Source of the DNA: Pseudomonas graminis
GTDB taxonomy: Bacteria > Pseudomonadota > Gammaproteobacteria > Pseudomonadales > Pseudomonadaceae
Length of the DNA stretch: 64,000 nucleotides
Direction: 5' to 3'
Assembly: GCF_013201545.1 (NCBI RefSeq)
Contig: NZ_CP053746.1
Span: 682,001 to 746,000, forward strand
Part shown: piece by piece, positions 16,983 to 27,192 of the stretch
Layout of the letters: every line of letters begins with the position of its first letter
Position numbering within the stretch: the stretch's first letter is position 1
The notes under the pieces: model-generated
The model's database searches: none
Told to the model about the DNA's origin: nothing
The model's input: only the letters and a program-made list of their open reading frames with translations
Made by a program: the position numbers and the translations under genes

Positions 16983-18491
16983 ATGCGCATTCACGTCACG
17001 TTCATTGATCGCGTCGGCATCACCCAGGAAGTGCTGGCCATCCTCGGCGCGCGCAACCTGAACCTCGATGCCGTGGAAATGGTTCCCCCGAACGTCTATA
17101 TCGACGCGCCGACGCTGAGCCATGACGTGCTTGAAGAACTCAAGGACCGGCTGTTTCGCGTGCGCGGCGTGGAAGCGATCACGGTGGTCGACATTCTTCC
17201 CGGTCAGCGCCGTCACCTGCAGCTTGACGCCTTGCTGGCAGCGATGACCGACCCGGTGCTCGCCCTCGACAGCGCCGGCCATGTATTGCTGGCAAACCCG
17301 GCGCTGGTTGCGTTGTATGGCCGGGAACCGACGGGAGAGTCGATTGGCGAACTGTTCTCCGATGATGGCCTGCAATCGGCGCTGCTGGAAAACGGCTTTC
17401 GCCTGCCACTGCGGGAAGTCACGCTGAACGGAGAGGCCTTGCTGCTCGACGCGACGCCGATCACCGACGCGGGCGCATTGCTGACCCTTTATCAACCGAG
17501 CCGAATCGGCGAGCGCCTGTCAGCACTGCACCACGATCACGCTGAAGGCTTCGACGCGCTGCTGGGCGATTCTGCGCCGATTCGCACCCTCAAGGCGCGG
17601 GCGCAACGGGTCGCGGCACTGGATGCACCGCTACTGATTCAGGGCGAAACCGGGACGGGCAAGGAATTGGTGGCGCGGGCGTGTCATGCCGTCAGCGCGC
17701 GCAATGGCGCGCCTTTTCTCGCGCTGAACTGCGCGGCGCTGCCGGAGAACCTCGCAGAGAGCGAACTGTTCGGTTATGCCCCTGGCGCCTTTACCGGCGC
17801 GCAACGGGGCGGCAAACCCGGGCTGATGGAACTCGCCAACAAAGGCACCGTGTTTCTCGACGAGATCGGCGAGATGTCGCCGTATCTGCAAGCCAAATTG
17901 CTGCGTTTCCTGAATGACGGCAGCTTTCGGCGGGTCGGCGGCGATAAGGAGGTGCAGGTCAACGTACGCATCCTGAGCGCCACCCACCGCGACCTGGAGA
18001 AAATGGTCGCCGAAGGCACCTTTCGCGAAGACCTCTTTTATCGCTTGAACGTGCTCAATCTGGACGTGCCACCGCTGCGTGAACGGGGTCAGGACATCCT
18101 GATGCTGGCGCGCTATTTCATGGAGCAGGCCTGCACGCAGATTCAGCGACCGGTCTGCCGCCTTGCGCCGACTACATACCCTGCCCTCCTTGGGAATCGC
18201 TGGCCGGGAAACGTTCGCCAGTTGCAGAACGTGATCTTCCGCGCGGCGGCCATCTGCGACAGTTCGCTGGTCGACATCGGTGACCTCGACATTGCCGGCA
18301 CGTCGGTAGCGAGGGGCAGTGATGGCGAAGTCGAAAGCCTGGAAGCGGCGGTTGAGGATTTTGAAAGGTCCGTGCTGGAGAAGCTCTACAGCCAATATCC
18401 TTCAACTCGCCAATTGGCCGCTCGGTTACAGACATCCCACACCGCAATCGCGCACCGGCTGCGCAAATACGGCATTCCCGGAAAAAGCTAA
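16983..18491 (+). CDS. gcsR: Sigma54 enhancer-binding regulator GcsR (TyrR/PhhR-like)
   Basis: Activator of the glycine cleavage genes, 502 aa. Domains: N-terminal ACT (MRIHVTFIDRVGITQEVLAI, residues 1-70), PAS near 78-150, AAA+ from about 190 with Walker A GETGTGKE and the sigma54-contacting GAFTGA loop (ELFGYAPGAFTGAQRG), and C-terminal Fis-type HTH (TRQLAARLQTSHTAIAHRLRKYG). It lies immediately upstream of a -24/-12 promoter and three GcsR-like sites before gcvH, as for P. aeruginosa PA2449. Glycine sensing through the ACT domain is family inference. PhhR is the close alternative, but the neighbourhood favours GcsR. Confidence 0.9.
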   Translation: MRIHVTFIDRVGITQEVLAILGARNLNLDAVEMVPPNVYIDAPTLSHDVLEELKDRLFRVRGVEAITVVDILPGQRRHLQLDALLAAMTDPVLALDSAGHVLLANPALVALYGREPTGESIGELFSDDGLQSALLENGFRLPLREVTLNGEALLLDATPITDAGALLTLYQPSRIGERLSALHHDHAEGFDALLGDSAPIRTLKARAQRVAALDAPLLIQGETGTGKELVARACHAVSARNGAPFLALNCAALPENLAESELFGYAPGAFTGAQRGGKPGLMELANKGTVFLDEIGEMSPYLQAKLLRFLNDGSFRRVGGDKEVQVNVRILSATHRDLEKMVAEGTFREDLFYRLNVLNLDVPPLRERGQDILMLARYFMEQACTQIQRPVCRLAPTTYPALLGNRWPGNVRQLQNVIFRAAAICDSSLVDIGDLDIAGTSVARGSDGEVESLEAAVEDFERSVLEKLYSQYPSTRQLAARLQTSHTAIAHRLRKYGIPGKS

Positions 18492-18553
18492 AAAAGCTCG
18501 ACGGAGATTCACGGTCGCTCAAGCGCCGCCATCTCGGATCAATCCCCGGTCGG

Positions 18554-18660
18554 GTGGGAGCGAGCTTGCTCGCGAAGACATTATCCCTGCCGCTGCATAT
18601 TCGGCGACTGTACCTGCCCCTTCGCGAGCAAGGTGGAGCGCCACCCCGGTCGCTCCCACA
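18554..18660. repeat. REPIN of the GAGCGAGCTTGCTCGC family
   Basis: GTGGGAGCGAGCTTGCTCGC continues GAAGAC; the partner CCCCTTCGCGAGCAAGGTGG continues to CGGTCGCTCCCAC in inverted orientation. The pair spans about 107 bp just after gcsR. Confidence 0.85.
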
Positions 18661-18691
18661 TGTCCGAGACACCCCACTCACTCACAGCGCC

Positions 18692-18709
18692 CGGAACGGA
18701 ATCGAAACA
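18692..18709 (-). promoter_or_regulatory. GcsR-like enhancer site A
   Basis: Read on the minus strand, TGTTTCG-ATTC-CGTTCCG fits the 18-bp GcsR motif TGTAACG-N4-CGTTCCG as I recall it, with two mismatches. It abuts site B with one base between. Confidence 0.6.
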
Positions 18710-18710
18710 C

Positions 18711-18728
18711 CGTATCGAAAACATTCCA
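18711..18728 (+). promoter_or_regulatory. GcsR-like enhancer site B
   Basis: CGTATCG-AAAA-CATTCCA has the same 7-4-7 architecture and core CG-N4-C.TTCC as sites A and C, in tandem with site A. Confidence 0.6.
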
Positions 18729-18790
18729 GCCATCCAGACATAACATCTTTGGCGTCCGAACGTTGAAACTCGACCAAAGCTCCTATACTC

Positions 18791-18808
18791 CGTATCGATT
18801 TCGTTCCA
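18791..18808 (+). promoter_or_regulatory. GcsR-like enhancer site C
   Basis: CGTATCG-ATTT-CGTTCCA is the best plus-strand match. It ends 66 bp upstream of the -24 GG, a normal distance for an enhancer-binding protein. Confidence 0.65.
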
Positions 18809-18873
18809 GCACCTGCCCCTCGAAAAACCATAGCCAAGGCCCGAGCCCAACGTTTACGCCCCTTTCCCCACCT

Positions 18874-18889
18874 TGGCCGCAAACTTGCT
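18874..18889 (+). promoter_or_regulatory. Sigma54 (-24/-12) promoter of gcvH2 operon
   Basis: TGGCCGC-AAAC-TTGCT matches TGGCACG-N4-TTGCW; the invariant GG (18875-18876) and GC (18887-18888) are exactly 10 bases apart. It lies about 60 bp before the gcvH ATG, downstream of the three enhancer sites. Confidence 0.82.
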
Positions 18890-18946
18890 ATGCACTCCCC
18901 CATCACGCCCGGGCATAACGGGCGATTTACCATCTGGGGAGATTTC

Positions 18947-19330
18947 ATGAGCGAGTTGCGTTTTACCGAAGACCACGAGTGGCTGCGCGCCGAAGCTGAC
19001 GGCAGCGTCACAGTCGGAATCACCGCCTTCGCGCAGGACGCACTGGGTGACGTGGTTTTCGTGCAACTGCCGGAGCTGCAGGCCTACGACAAAGGTGCTG
19101 AAGCCGCCACCGTCGAATCGGTCAAAGCCGCCAGCGGCGTGTACATGCCCCTCGACGGTGAAGTTGTCGAAACCAATCCCGCGCTGGACGCCAACCCCGA
19201 ACTGGTCAACGAAGACCCGCTCGGCCAGGGCTGGTTCTTTCGCTTTATTCCTTCCAATCCCGATGCTGTCGGCCAACTGCTGACCCAAGACGCCTATGAT
19301 CGTCTGATCAAAGCCAACGCCGAAGCCTGA
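18947..19330 (+). CDS. gcvH: Glycine cleavage system H protein (GcvH2)
   Basis: Lipoyl carrier of the glycine cleavage complex, 127 aa. Lipoylated Lys is K60 in [15 protein letters not shown]. Start and end are typical ([24 protein letters not shown]). GGGGAG precedes the ATG. First gene of gcvH-gcvP-sdaA-gcvT under the sigma54 promoter, 10 bp before gcvP. The genome probably has a second, housekeeping gcv set; this is the inducible one by homology to the PA2446 locus. Confidence 0.96.
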   Translation: MSELRFTEDHEWLRAEADGSVTVGITAFAQDALGDVVFVQLPELQAYDKGAEAATVESVKAASGVYMPLDGEVVETNPALDANPELVNEDPLGQGWFFRFIPSNPDAVGQLLTQDAYDRLIKANAEA

Positions 19331-19340
19331 GGAGCGCGCA

Positions 19341-22199
19341 ATGACTGACCGTATTGATTTGAGCACCGCCAATGAGTTCATCGCCCGCCACATCGGCCCG
19401 CGTGCCGCTGACGAAAAAGCCATGCTTACCACGTTGGGCTATGACTCCCTCGACGCGTTGACCGCCAGCGTCATCCCCGAATCCATCAAGGGCACCAGCG
19501 TTCTCGACTTGTCCGCCGGGCAAAGCGAAGCCGACGCGCTGGCTGACATCAAAGCCATCGCCGGCAAGAATCAGCTGTTCAAAACCTACATCGGCCAGGG
19601 TTACTACAACACCCACACGCCGGCGCCGATCCTACGCAACCTGCTGGAAAACCCGGCCTGGTACACCGCTTACACGCCGTATCAGCCGGAAATTTCCCAA
19701 GGCCGTCTGGAGTCGCTGCTGAACTTCCAGACCCTGATCAGCGACCTGACCGGCCTGCCGATCGCCAACGCCTCGCTGCTCGACGAAGCCACCGCCGCCG
19801 CCGAGGCCATGACCTTCTGCAAACGCCTGAGCAAGAACAAGAGCAGCAATAAGTTCTTCGCCTCCGCCCATTGCCACCCGCAAACCCTCGACGTGCTGCA
19901 AACCCGCGCCGAGCCGCTGGGCATTGAAGTGGTCGTAGCGGATGAAGCTCAACTGACCGACGTCAGCGAGTTCTTCGGCGCGCTGCTGCAGTACCCTGCC
20001 AGCAATGGCGACGTGTTCGACTACCGCGAACTGGTCGAGCGCTTCCATGCCGCCAACGCTCTGGTCGCCGTGGCCGCCGACCTGCTGGCCCTGACCCTGC
20101 TCACCCCACCGGGCGAGTTTGGCGCTGACGTGGCCATCGGCAGCGCGCAACGCTTCGGTGTGCCGCTGGGCTTCGGTGGCCCGCACGCGGCCTACTTCTC
20201 TACCCGCGACGCCTACAAGCGCGACATGCCCGGGCGACTGGTCGGTGTGTCCATCGACCGCTTCGGCAAGACCGCCCTGCGTCTGGCCATGCAAACCCGC
20301 GAGCAACACATTCGTCGCGAGAAGGCCACCAGCAACATCTGCACCGCGCAGGTGCTGCTCGCCAACATCGCCAGCATGTACGCCGTGTACCACGGCCCGC
20401 GCGGCCTGACCCGCATCGCCAACCGCGTGCATCACCTGACCGCGATTTTCGCCGAGGGCCTGAGCCAGCTGGGTTTGAAGGCCGAGCAGTCGTTCTTCTT
20501 TGACAGCATCACCCTGAACACCGGCGCCAAAACGGCCGATCTGCACGCCAAGGCCCGCGCACACGAAATCAACCTGCGTGAAGTAGACGGCGAGCGTTTG
20601 GGCGTTTCCCTGGACGAAACCACCCAGCAAGCCGACGTCGAAGTGCTGTGGTCGCTCTTCGCTGCAGAAGGCCAAGCCCTGCCTGACTTCGCCGCGCTGG
20701 CCGAAAGCGTCGAAGCGCGCCTGCCTGCCGAGCTGAAGCGCCAGTCGGCGATCCTCAGCCACCCGGTGTTCAACCGTTACCACTCCGAAACCGAGCTGAT
20801 GCGCTACCTGCGTCGCCTGGCGGACAAGGACCTGGCGCTGGACCGCACGATGATCCCGCTGGGCTCGTGCACCATGAAACTCAACGCCGCCAGCGAGATG
20901 ATCCCGGTGACCTGGGCCGAGTTCGGCAATCTGCACCCGTTCGCCCCAGCCGAGCAAAGCGCTGGTTATCAGCAACTGACCGACGAACTGGAAGCGATGC
21001 TCTGTGCCGCCACCGGCTATGACGCGATCTCCCTGCAGCCGAATGCTGGCTCCCAGGGCGAGTACGCGGGCCTCTTGGCCATCCGTGCTTACCACCAGAG
21101 CCGTGGCGATGAGCGTCGCGACATCTGCCTGATTCCTTCGTCAGCGCACGGCACTAATCCGGCAACCGCTAACATGGCCGGCATGCGTGTCGTCGTGACC
21201 GCTTGCGACGCCCGCGGCAACGTTGACATCGAAGACCTGCGCGCCAAGGCCATCGAACACCGCGAACACCTCGCGGCGCTGATGATCACCTACCCGTCGA
21301 CCCACGGCGTGTTCGAAGAAGGCATCCGCGAAATTTGCGGCATCGTGCATGACAACGGCGGCCAGGTGTACATCGACGGCGCCAACATGAATGCCATGGT
21401 CGGCCTTTGCGCACCGGGCAAGTTCGGCGGCGACGTGTCCCACCTGAATCTGCACAAAACCTTTTGCATCCCCCACGGCGGCGGCGGCCCGGGCGTTGGC
21501 CCGATCGGCGTGAAATCACACCTGGCGGCGTTCATGCCGGGTCACGCGAAGATGGAACGCAAGGAAGGCGCGGTCTGCGCGGCGCCGTTCGGCAGCGCGA
21601 GCATCTTGCCGATCACCTGGATGTACATCCGCATGATGGGCGGCGAAGGCCTCAAGCGCGCCTCGCAACTGGCGATCCTCAACGCCAACTACATTTCCCG
21701 TCGTCTGGAAGAGCACTACCCCGTGCTCTACACCGGCAGCAACGGCCTGGTCGCCCACGAATGCATTCTCGACCTGCGCCCACTGAAAGAAACCAGCGGC
21801 ATCAGCGTCGATGACGTTGCCAAGCGCCTGATCGACTTCGGTTTCCACGCACCGACCATGTCTTTCCCGGTCGCGGGTACGTTGATGATCGAGCCGACCG
21901 AAAGCGAATCGAAAGAGGAGCTGGACCGCTTCTGCGACGCGATGATCAAGATCCGCGAAGAAATCCGCGCGGTCGAAAGCGGCGCGCTGGACAAGGACGA
22001 CAACCCGCTGAAAAACGCGCCACACACCGCCGCTGAACTGGTGGGCGAATGGAGCCATCCGTACACCCGCGAGCAGGCCGTGTACCCGGTTGCGTCGTTG
22101 ATCGAAGGCAAATACTGGCCGCCGGTCGGGCGCGTCGACAACGTGTTCGGCGACCGCAATCTGGTCTGCGCCTGTCCGTCGATCGAAGACTACGCTTAA
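19341..22199 (+). CDS. gcvP: Glycine dehydrogenase (decarboxylating), P protein (GcvP2)
   Basis: PLP-dependent decarboxylation of glycine with transfer of the aminomethyl group to GcvH, 952 aa, full length. The N-half starts FIARHIGPR. The C-half holds [21 protein letters not shown] with the PLP-binding Lys and the Gly-rich lid. Homodimeric two-lobed form. GAGGAGCG lies before the ATG. It is followed not by glyA, as in P. aeruginosa, but by a repeat and then sdaA. Confidence 0.97.
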   Translation: MTDRIDLSTANEFIARHIGPRAADEKAMLTTLGYDSLDALTASVIPESIKGTSVLDLSAGQSEADALADIKAIAGKNQLFKTYIGQGYYNTHTPAPILRNLLENPAWYTAYTPYQPEISQGRLESLLNFQTLISDLTGLPIANASLLDEATAAAEAMTFCKRLSKNKSSNKFFASAHCHPQTLDVLQTRAEPLGIEVVVADEAQLTDVSEFFGALLQYPASNGDVFDYRELVERFHAANALVAVAADLLALTLLTPPGEFGADVAIGSAQRFGVPLGFGGPHAAYFSTRDAYKRDMPGRLVGVSIDRFGKTALRLAMQTREQHIRREKATSNICTAQVLLANIASMYAVYHGPRGLTRIANRVHHLTAIFAEGLSQLGLKAEQSFFFDSITLNTGAKTADLHAKARAHEINLREVDGERLGVSLDETTQQADVEVLWSLFAAEGQALPDFAALAESVEARLPAELKRQSAILSHPVFNRYHSETELMRYLRRLADKDLALDRTMIPLGSCTMKLNAASEMIPVTWAEFGNLHPFAPAEQSAGYQQLTDELEAMLCAATGYDAISLQPNAGSQGEYAGLLAIRAYHQSRGDERRDICLIPSSAHGTNPATANMAGMRVVVTACDARGNVDIEDLRAKAIEHREHLAALMITYPSTHGVFEEGIREICGIVHDNGGQVYIDGANMNAMVGLCAPGKFGGDVSHLNLHKTFCIPHGGGGPGVGPIGVKSHLAAFMPGHAKMERKEGAVCAAPFGSASILPITWMYIRMMGGEGLKRASQLAILNANYISRRLEEHYPVLYTGSNGLVAHECILDLRPLKETSGISVDDVAKRLIDFGFHAPTMSFPVAGTLMIEPTESESKEELDRFCDAMIKIREEIRAVESGALDKDDNPLKNAPHTAAELVGEWSHPYTREQAVYPVASLIEGKYWPPVGRVDNVFGDRNLVCACPSIEDYA

Positions 22200-22204
22200 C
22201 CCAG

Positions 22205-22280
22205 CCACGAGCTTCAAGCCGCAAGCTACAAGTGAAAGCCGATCAGCTTTAACTTGCGGCTTGTAGCTTGCTGCTTGTTA
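22205..22280. repeat. AAGCTNCAAGC-type inverted repeat, copy 3 (gcvP/sdaA junction)
   Basis: GAGCTTCAAGCCGCAAGCTA on the left is mirrored by ACTTGCGGCTTGTAGCTTGC on the right, about 60 bases end to end plus flanks. It occupies the gcvP-sdaA gap. Confidence 0.8.
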
Positions 22281-22305
22281 CTGCTTCACTTCCCGGAACC
22301 CCATC

Positions 22306-23682
<1,377 letters not shown>

Positions 23683-23752
23683 CATCAGCCCCTATTCACA
23701 GACTTCCCTGCCATGGGCGGGGAAGCCGGAACCGCTTTCAAGGAGTGACCCC

Positions 23753-24874
23753 ATGACCACCGAATTGCTGAAGACCCCGCTCAACGCCCTGCACCGTGAA
23801 CTCGGCGCGAAAATGGTCGAGTTCGCCGGCTACGACATGCCCGTTCAGTACCCTGCTGGCGTGATGAAAGAACACCTGCACACCCGGGATCAGGCCGGCC
23901 TGTTCGACGTTTCGCACATGGGTCAGATCCTCTTGAGCGGCGCGAATGCAGCGAAAGCGCTTGAAACCCTGGTGCCAGTGGACATCATCGATCTGCCGGT
24001 CGGTATGCAGCGTTACGCGATGTTCACCAATGAAACCGGCGGCATTCTCGACGACCTGATGGTCGCCAATCTGGGCAACGATCAGCTCATGCTGGTGGTC
24101 AACGCCGCCTGCAAGAACGAAGATTTGGCGCACTTGCAGCAGCACATCGGCCATCAGTGCGAGATCACGCCGCTGTTCGACGAACGCGCATTGCTCGCAC
24201 TGCAAGGTCCGCAGGCCGTCACCGCACTGGCGCGGCTGGCCCCGGAAGTCGCGAAAATGACCTTCATGCAGTACACCTCGACGAAGATCGGCGGCATTGA
24301 CTGCTACGTCAGCCGCTCGGGCTACACCGGTGAAGACGGCTACGAGATTTCGGTGCCGGCAGATCAGGCAGAAGCCCTGGCACGTCGACTGCTCGCGGAG
24401 CCCGAAGTGGCGCCGATTGGCCTGGGTGCACGCGACTCGCTGCGACTGGAAGCCGGGCTATGCCTTTACGGCCACGACATGAACACCGACACCACGCCGA
24501 TCGAAGCCAGCCTGCTTTGGGCGATTTCCAAGGTGCGTCGTGCCGACGGTGCGCGTGCCGGCGGATTCCCCGGTGCCGACAAGATCTTCGCCCAGCACCA
24601 AAGCGGTGCGGCACGCAAACGTGTCGGCCTGTTGCCACAGGAACGTACGCCGGTGCGTGAAGGCGCTGAAATCGTCGATGCCGATGGAAAGACCATAGGG
24701 ACTGTCTGCAGCGGCGGCTTTGGCCCGACCCTGAGTGCGCCGTTGGCCATGGGTTATGTCGATGCGGGTTTCACTGCGCTGGAAACAGCCGTCTGGGCAA
24801 TCGTCCGCGGCAAGAGAGTCCCTATGCAGGTGACGAAAATGCCATTCGTTCCGGCACGTTACTTCCGCGGGTAA
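23753..24874 (+). CDS. gcvT: Aminomethyltransferase, T protein (GcvT2)
   Basis: Transfers the C1 unit from aminomethyl-lipoyl-GcvH to tetrahydrofolate, releasing ammonia; 373 aa. Motifs: HRELGAKMVEFAGYDMPVQY at the N-terminus, FDVSHMGQI, YVSRSGYTGEDGYEI, and C-terminal barrel GTVCSGGFGPTL. AAGGAG precedes the ATG. Last gene of the operon, followed by a 395-bp gap. Confidence 0.96.
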   Translation: MTTELLKTPLNALHRELGAKMVEFAGYDMPVQYPAGVMKEHLHTRDQAGLFDVSHMGQILLSGANAAKALETLVPVDIIDLPVGMQRYAMFTNETGGILDDLMVANLGNDQLMLVVNAACKNEDLAHLQQHIGHQCEITPLFDERALLALQGPQAVTALARLAPEVAKMTFMQYTSTKIGGIDCYVSRSGYTGEDGYEISVPADQAEALARRLLAEPEVAPIGLGARDSLRLEAGLCLYGHDMNTDTTPIEASLLWAISKVRRADGARAGGFPGADKIFAQHQSGAARKRVGLLPQERTPVREGAEIVDADGKTIGTVCSGGFGPTLSAPLAMGYVDAGFTALETAVWAIVRGKRVPMQVTKMPFVPARYFRG

Positions 24875-25269
24875 GTAACACCGTCAAAAAATGCGGCACC
24901 GCAACAGTGCATTAAACTGTGCGGATGCTGCAGTCTGGCGCCAGCGTTAAGTGCATTCAAAACTGTCAAAATATTGAACTTCGATAACCCTCTAAACATT
25001 AAAAACTATCGATCTTGCGAACGTGGTTAATGTTTTCAAAAAGCCGAAAACCCCTATGAATGCTGGCCCGAGCGGGGCTTGTTTTTTCGACGAGAGTTAG
25101 CGTAGAGTTTCTCGACTGTGTTTGCATGGGTCGCTGGGATCGTGACCCGGGCAGTAGCGCCAAAAGCAATGCTACATCCCGCTCTACGTTTCTTCTTCCT
25201 GCAACCAGCCCCAGTACTCTTTCGCGTGAAAGAGACTGTCATTAATTTAATGCGTCAAGGAATAAGAAA
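24875..25269. other. 395-bp region between gcvT and cold-shock gene
   Basis: No convincing coding frame. It contains AT-rich sequence (24950-25040), a likely rho-independent terminator at 25041-25088, then about 180 bp of probable cold-shock leader ending in AAGGAATAAGAAA before the ATG. Confidence 0.7.
25041..25088 (+). terminator. Probable rho-independent terminator in front of the csp leader
   Basis: GCCC-GAGCG-GGGC (25066-25078), with outer AAGCC/GGCTT pairing possible from 25041, runs into TTGTTTTTT. It could end the gcvT transcript or an unannotated small RNA. Confidence 0.6.
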
Positions 25270-25482
25270 ATGTCTACACGTCAGAGCGGCACCGTTAAGT
25301 GGTTTAACGATGAAAAGGGTTTCGGTTTTATCACGCCTGAAAGCGGTCCGGATCTGTTCGTCCACTTCCGCGCTATTCAAGGCAACGGCTTCAAAAGCCT
25401 GAAAGAAGGCCAGAAAGTGACGTTCGTCGCAGTGCAGGGCCAAAAAGGCATGCAGGCTGACGAAGTACAAGCCGAGGCCTGA
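25270..25482 (+). CDS. Cold-shock protein, CspA family
   Basis: 70 aa single cold-shock domain. RNA-binding motifs RNP1 KGFGFI and RNP2 LFVHFR are intact; the start [20 protein letters not shown] is standard. Nucleic-acid chaperone/antiterminator. Long upstream leader and a strong terminator just downstream, so monocistronic. Which csp paralogue (capB, cspC or other) cannot be decided. Confidence 0.95.
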   Translation: MSTRQSGTVKWFNDEKGFGFITPESGPDLFVHFRAIQGNGFKSLKEGQKVTFVAVQGQKGMQADEVQAEA

Positions 25483-25494
25483 TCAGCCGACGCT

Positions 25495-25530
25495 AAAAGC
25501 CCCTGATGGCCAACATCAGGGGCTTTTTTG
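25495..25530 (+). terminator. Rho-independent terminator of cold-shock gene
   Basis: AAAAGCCCCTGATG and its mirror CATCAGGGGCTTTTTT with a short loop, directly after the csp stop. Confidence 0.92.
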
Positions 25531-25578
25531 TGCCTGCGATTCCGTAAACTGCCCGCCTCCGATTACACGAGCGCCGCC

Positions 25579-26067
25579 ATGATCCGACGCGTTTTACACC
25601 CCCAGGGCGACTTCCCTGCCGCCGGATTGGGCCGGCGCCTGGCTGCCATCAGCTACGACGCGCTGTTATGCGTGGCTTTGCTGATGGTCACTGCGTTTCT
25701 CTACAAGCTGTTCTGGATGGGATTCATCGGCGAAGCCAGACTGCGCCAGCTTTCCGAGTCCGGCGCGCTTGATGCCGATCCGCTGCTGTCCTCAATTCTG
25801 CTGATCACGCTGTTCGGTTTCTTCGCCCATTTCTGGACCCGCGCGGGCCAGACCCTTGGCATGCAGGTGTGGGGAATACGCGTGCAGAACGCCGACGGAA
25901 CCGCCATCAGCCTGTGGCAAGCGCTGCTGCGTTTCGTCGTGGCCATCGCCTCGTGGCTGTGTGTCGGGCTGGGTTTCTTCTGGAGCCTGTTCGACAAACA
26001 GAAACGCTGCTGGCATGACCTGTATTCCGAAACGCAGCTGGTGCGAGTGCCCGGCATTAGGAGGTGA
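25579..26067 (+). CDS. RDD family membrane protein
   Basis: 162 aa. AGLGRRLAAISYDALLC near the start is the RDD motif region (Arg-Asp-Asp variant with R..Y-D), followed by three hydrophobic helices near 32-54, 75-98 and 118-140, and the C-terminal FSLFDKQKRCWHDL-like segment of the family. Inner-membrane protein of unknown transport or stress role. Convergent with lptG across a shared terminator. Confidence 0.88.
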   Translation: MIRRVLHPQGDFPAAGLGRRLAAISYDALLCVALLMVTAFLYKLFWMGFIGEARLRQLSESGALDADPLLSSILLITLFGFFAHFWTRAGQTLGMQVWGIRVQNADGTAISLWQALLRFVVAIASWLCVGLGFFWSLFDKQKRCWHDLYSETQLVRVPGIRR

Positions 26068-26086
26068 ACCTCGGCAGGCCGCCCAC

Positions 26087-26114
26087 AAAAAAGCCGACCC
26101 AGGGGTCGGCTTTT
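26087..26114. terminator. Bidirectional terminator between RDD gene and lptG
   Basis: AAAAAAGCCGACCC-CAGG-GGTCGGCTTTT: perfect 8-bp stem with A-run and T-run on opposite sides, serving both convergent genes. Confidence 0.9.
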
Positions 26115-26130
26115 CATCGCGCAGCAGGTA

Positions 26131-27192
26131 TCAGCCCGCGCGGCGCAGCAACCAGATACCCGCCAGGGCGCACACGCCCGCCGGCACCAGCACGGCGAAG
26201 AGTGGCGAGAAGCCGAACACAAGGCTCGACGGCCCCAACAGGTCCTGAGCGATACGGAAGGTGAAGCCCACGAGCACGCCCGTGAACACCCGTTGCCCGA
26301 GCGTCACCGAGCGCAAAGGCCCGAAGATGAAGGAAATCGCCATCAGCACCAGCGCAACGGTGACCAGCGGCTGGAGGATCTTGGTGTAGAACGCCAGCCA
26401 GTAACGACCGTTGTTCAACCCCTGATCGGCGAGATAACGCGCATAGCCATAAAGCCCGGTCATCGACAGTGACTCAGGCGGCAGCACCACCGTGCTCAGC
26501 AACTGCGGGCTCAACGCGACGTTCCAGCGCTCTTCAGGGGCGGTGACCACTTCGGTGCGACCGTCGTGGAACACCGTAGTGGTAACGTCCTTCAACAACC
26601 AGTAATCGGTCATGAAGTTGGCTTGCCTGGCGAAGCTCGAGGTCAGCATGTGGCGCTGGTCATCGAAATGGTAACGAGTGACGCCATACAGCAGGCCGTT
26701 CGGTTGCACCGTGTTGATGTGGATGAACTCCTCACCCTGACGGTGCCACAGACCGTGCTTGGCGCTCTGCGCATCGCCGGTGCCTTGAGCGAGGGAACGC
26801 GCGGCCTGGGCCGAGGCTTCGGTCACCGGCGCGACATACTCGCCAATCAACAGACCCGCCACCATCAGCACCAGCATGGGCTTCATGACCGCCCAGACGA
26901 TACGGCCGATCGACACACCGGCGGCGCGCATGATGGTCAGTTCGCTGCTGCTCGCCAGTGCGCCAAGACCGATCAGGCAACCGATCAGCGCGGCCATCGG
27001 AAGCATGTCGTAGAGACGACGCGGCGCGGTCATCAACACGAAACTGCCAGCGTCCCAGAAGGTGTAGGTGTCGCTGATGTCAGCCATTTCGTCGATGAAG
27101 GCGAACAGCGAGGCCAGCCCGAGGATGATCCCCAGTACCGCAAGGATCGCCATGAACACGCTTTTGCCGATGTAACGATCGAGCTTAACCAT
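26131..27192 (-). CDS. lptG: LPS export permease LptG
   Basis: Inner-membrane component of the LptB2FG extractor that drives LPS to the outer membrane, 353 aa from ATG 27190-27192 (MVKLDRYIGKSVF). TM helices flank a periplasmic beta-jellyroll (about residues 110-260): helices near 14-36, 55-80 and 95-115 and three more at the C-end. It overlaps the end of lptF by 8 bp. A longer open frame exists but runs into lptF. Confidence 0.94.
   Translation of the reverse strand: MVKLDRYIGKSVFMAILAVLGIILGLASLFAFIDEMADISDTYTFWDAGSFVLMTAPRRLYDMLPMAALIGCLIGLGALASSSELTIMRAAGVSIGRIVWAVMKPMLVLMVAGLLIGEYVAPVTEASAQAARSLAQGTGDAQSAKHGLWHRQGEEFIHINTVQPNGLLYGVTRYHFDDQRHMLTSSFARQANFMTDYWLLKDVTTTVFHDGRTEVVTAPEERWNVALSPQLLSTVVLPPESLSMTGLYGYARYLADQGLNNGRYWLAFYTKILQPLVTVALVLMAISFIFGPLRSVTLGQRVFTGVLVGFTFRIAQDLLGPSSLVFGFSPLFAVLVPAGVCALAGIWLLRRAG

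Larger units (their letters stand above)
18492..18946. other. 455-bp region between gcsR and gcvH
   Basis: No gene. In order it holds a REPIN (18554-18660), three 7-4-7 enhancer sites (18692-18808) and a sigma54 promoter (18875-18888), then a short leader with GGGGAG before gcvH. Confidence 0.85.

Noticed and set aside
19632..21095. Open frame antisense to gcvP
   Set aside because: Shadow of a complete GcvP; composition is repetitive Ala/Gly/Arg without domain signal.
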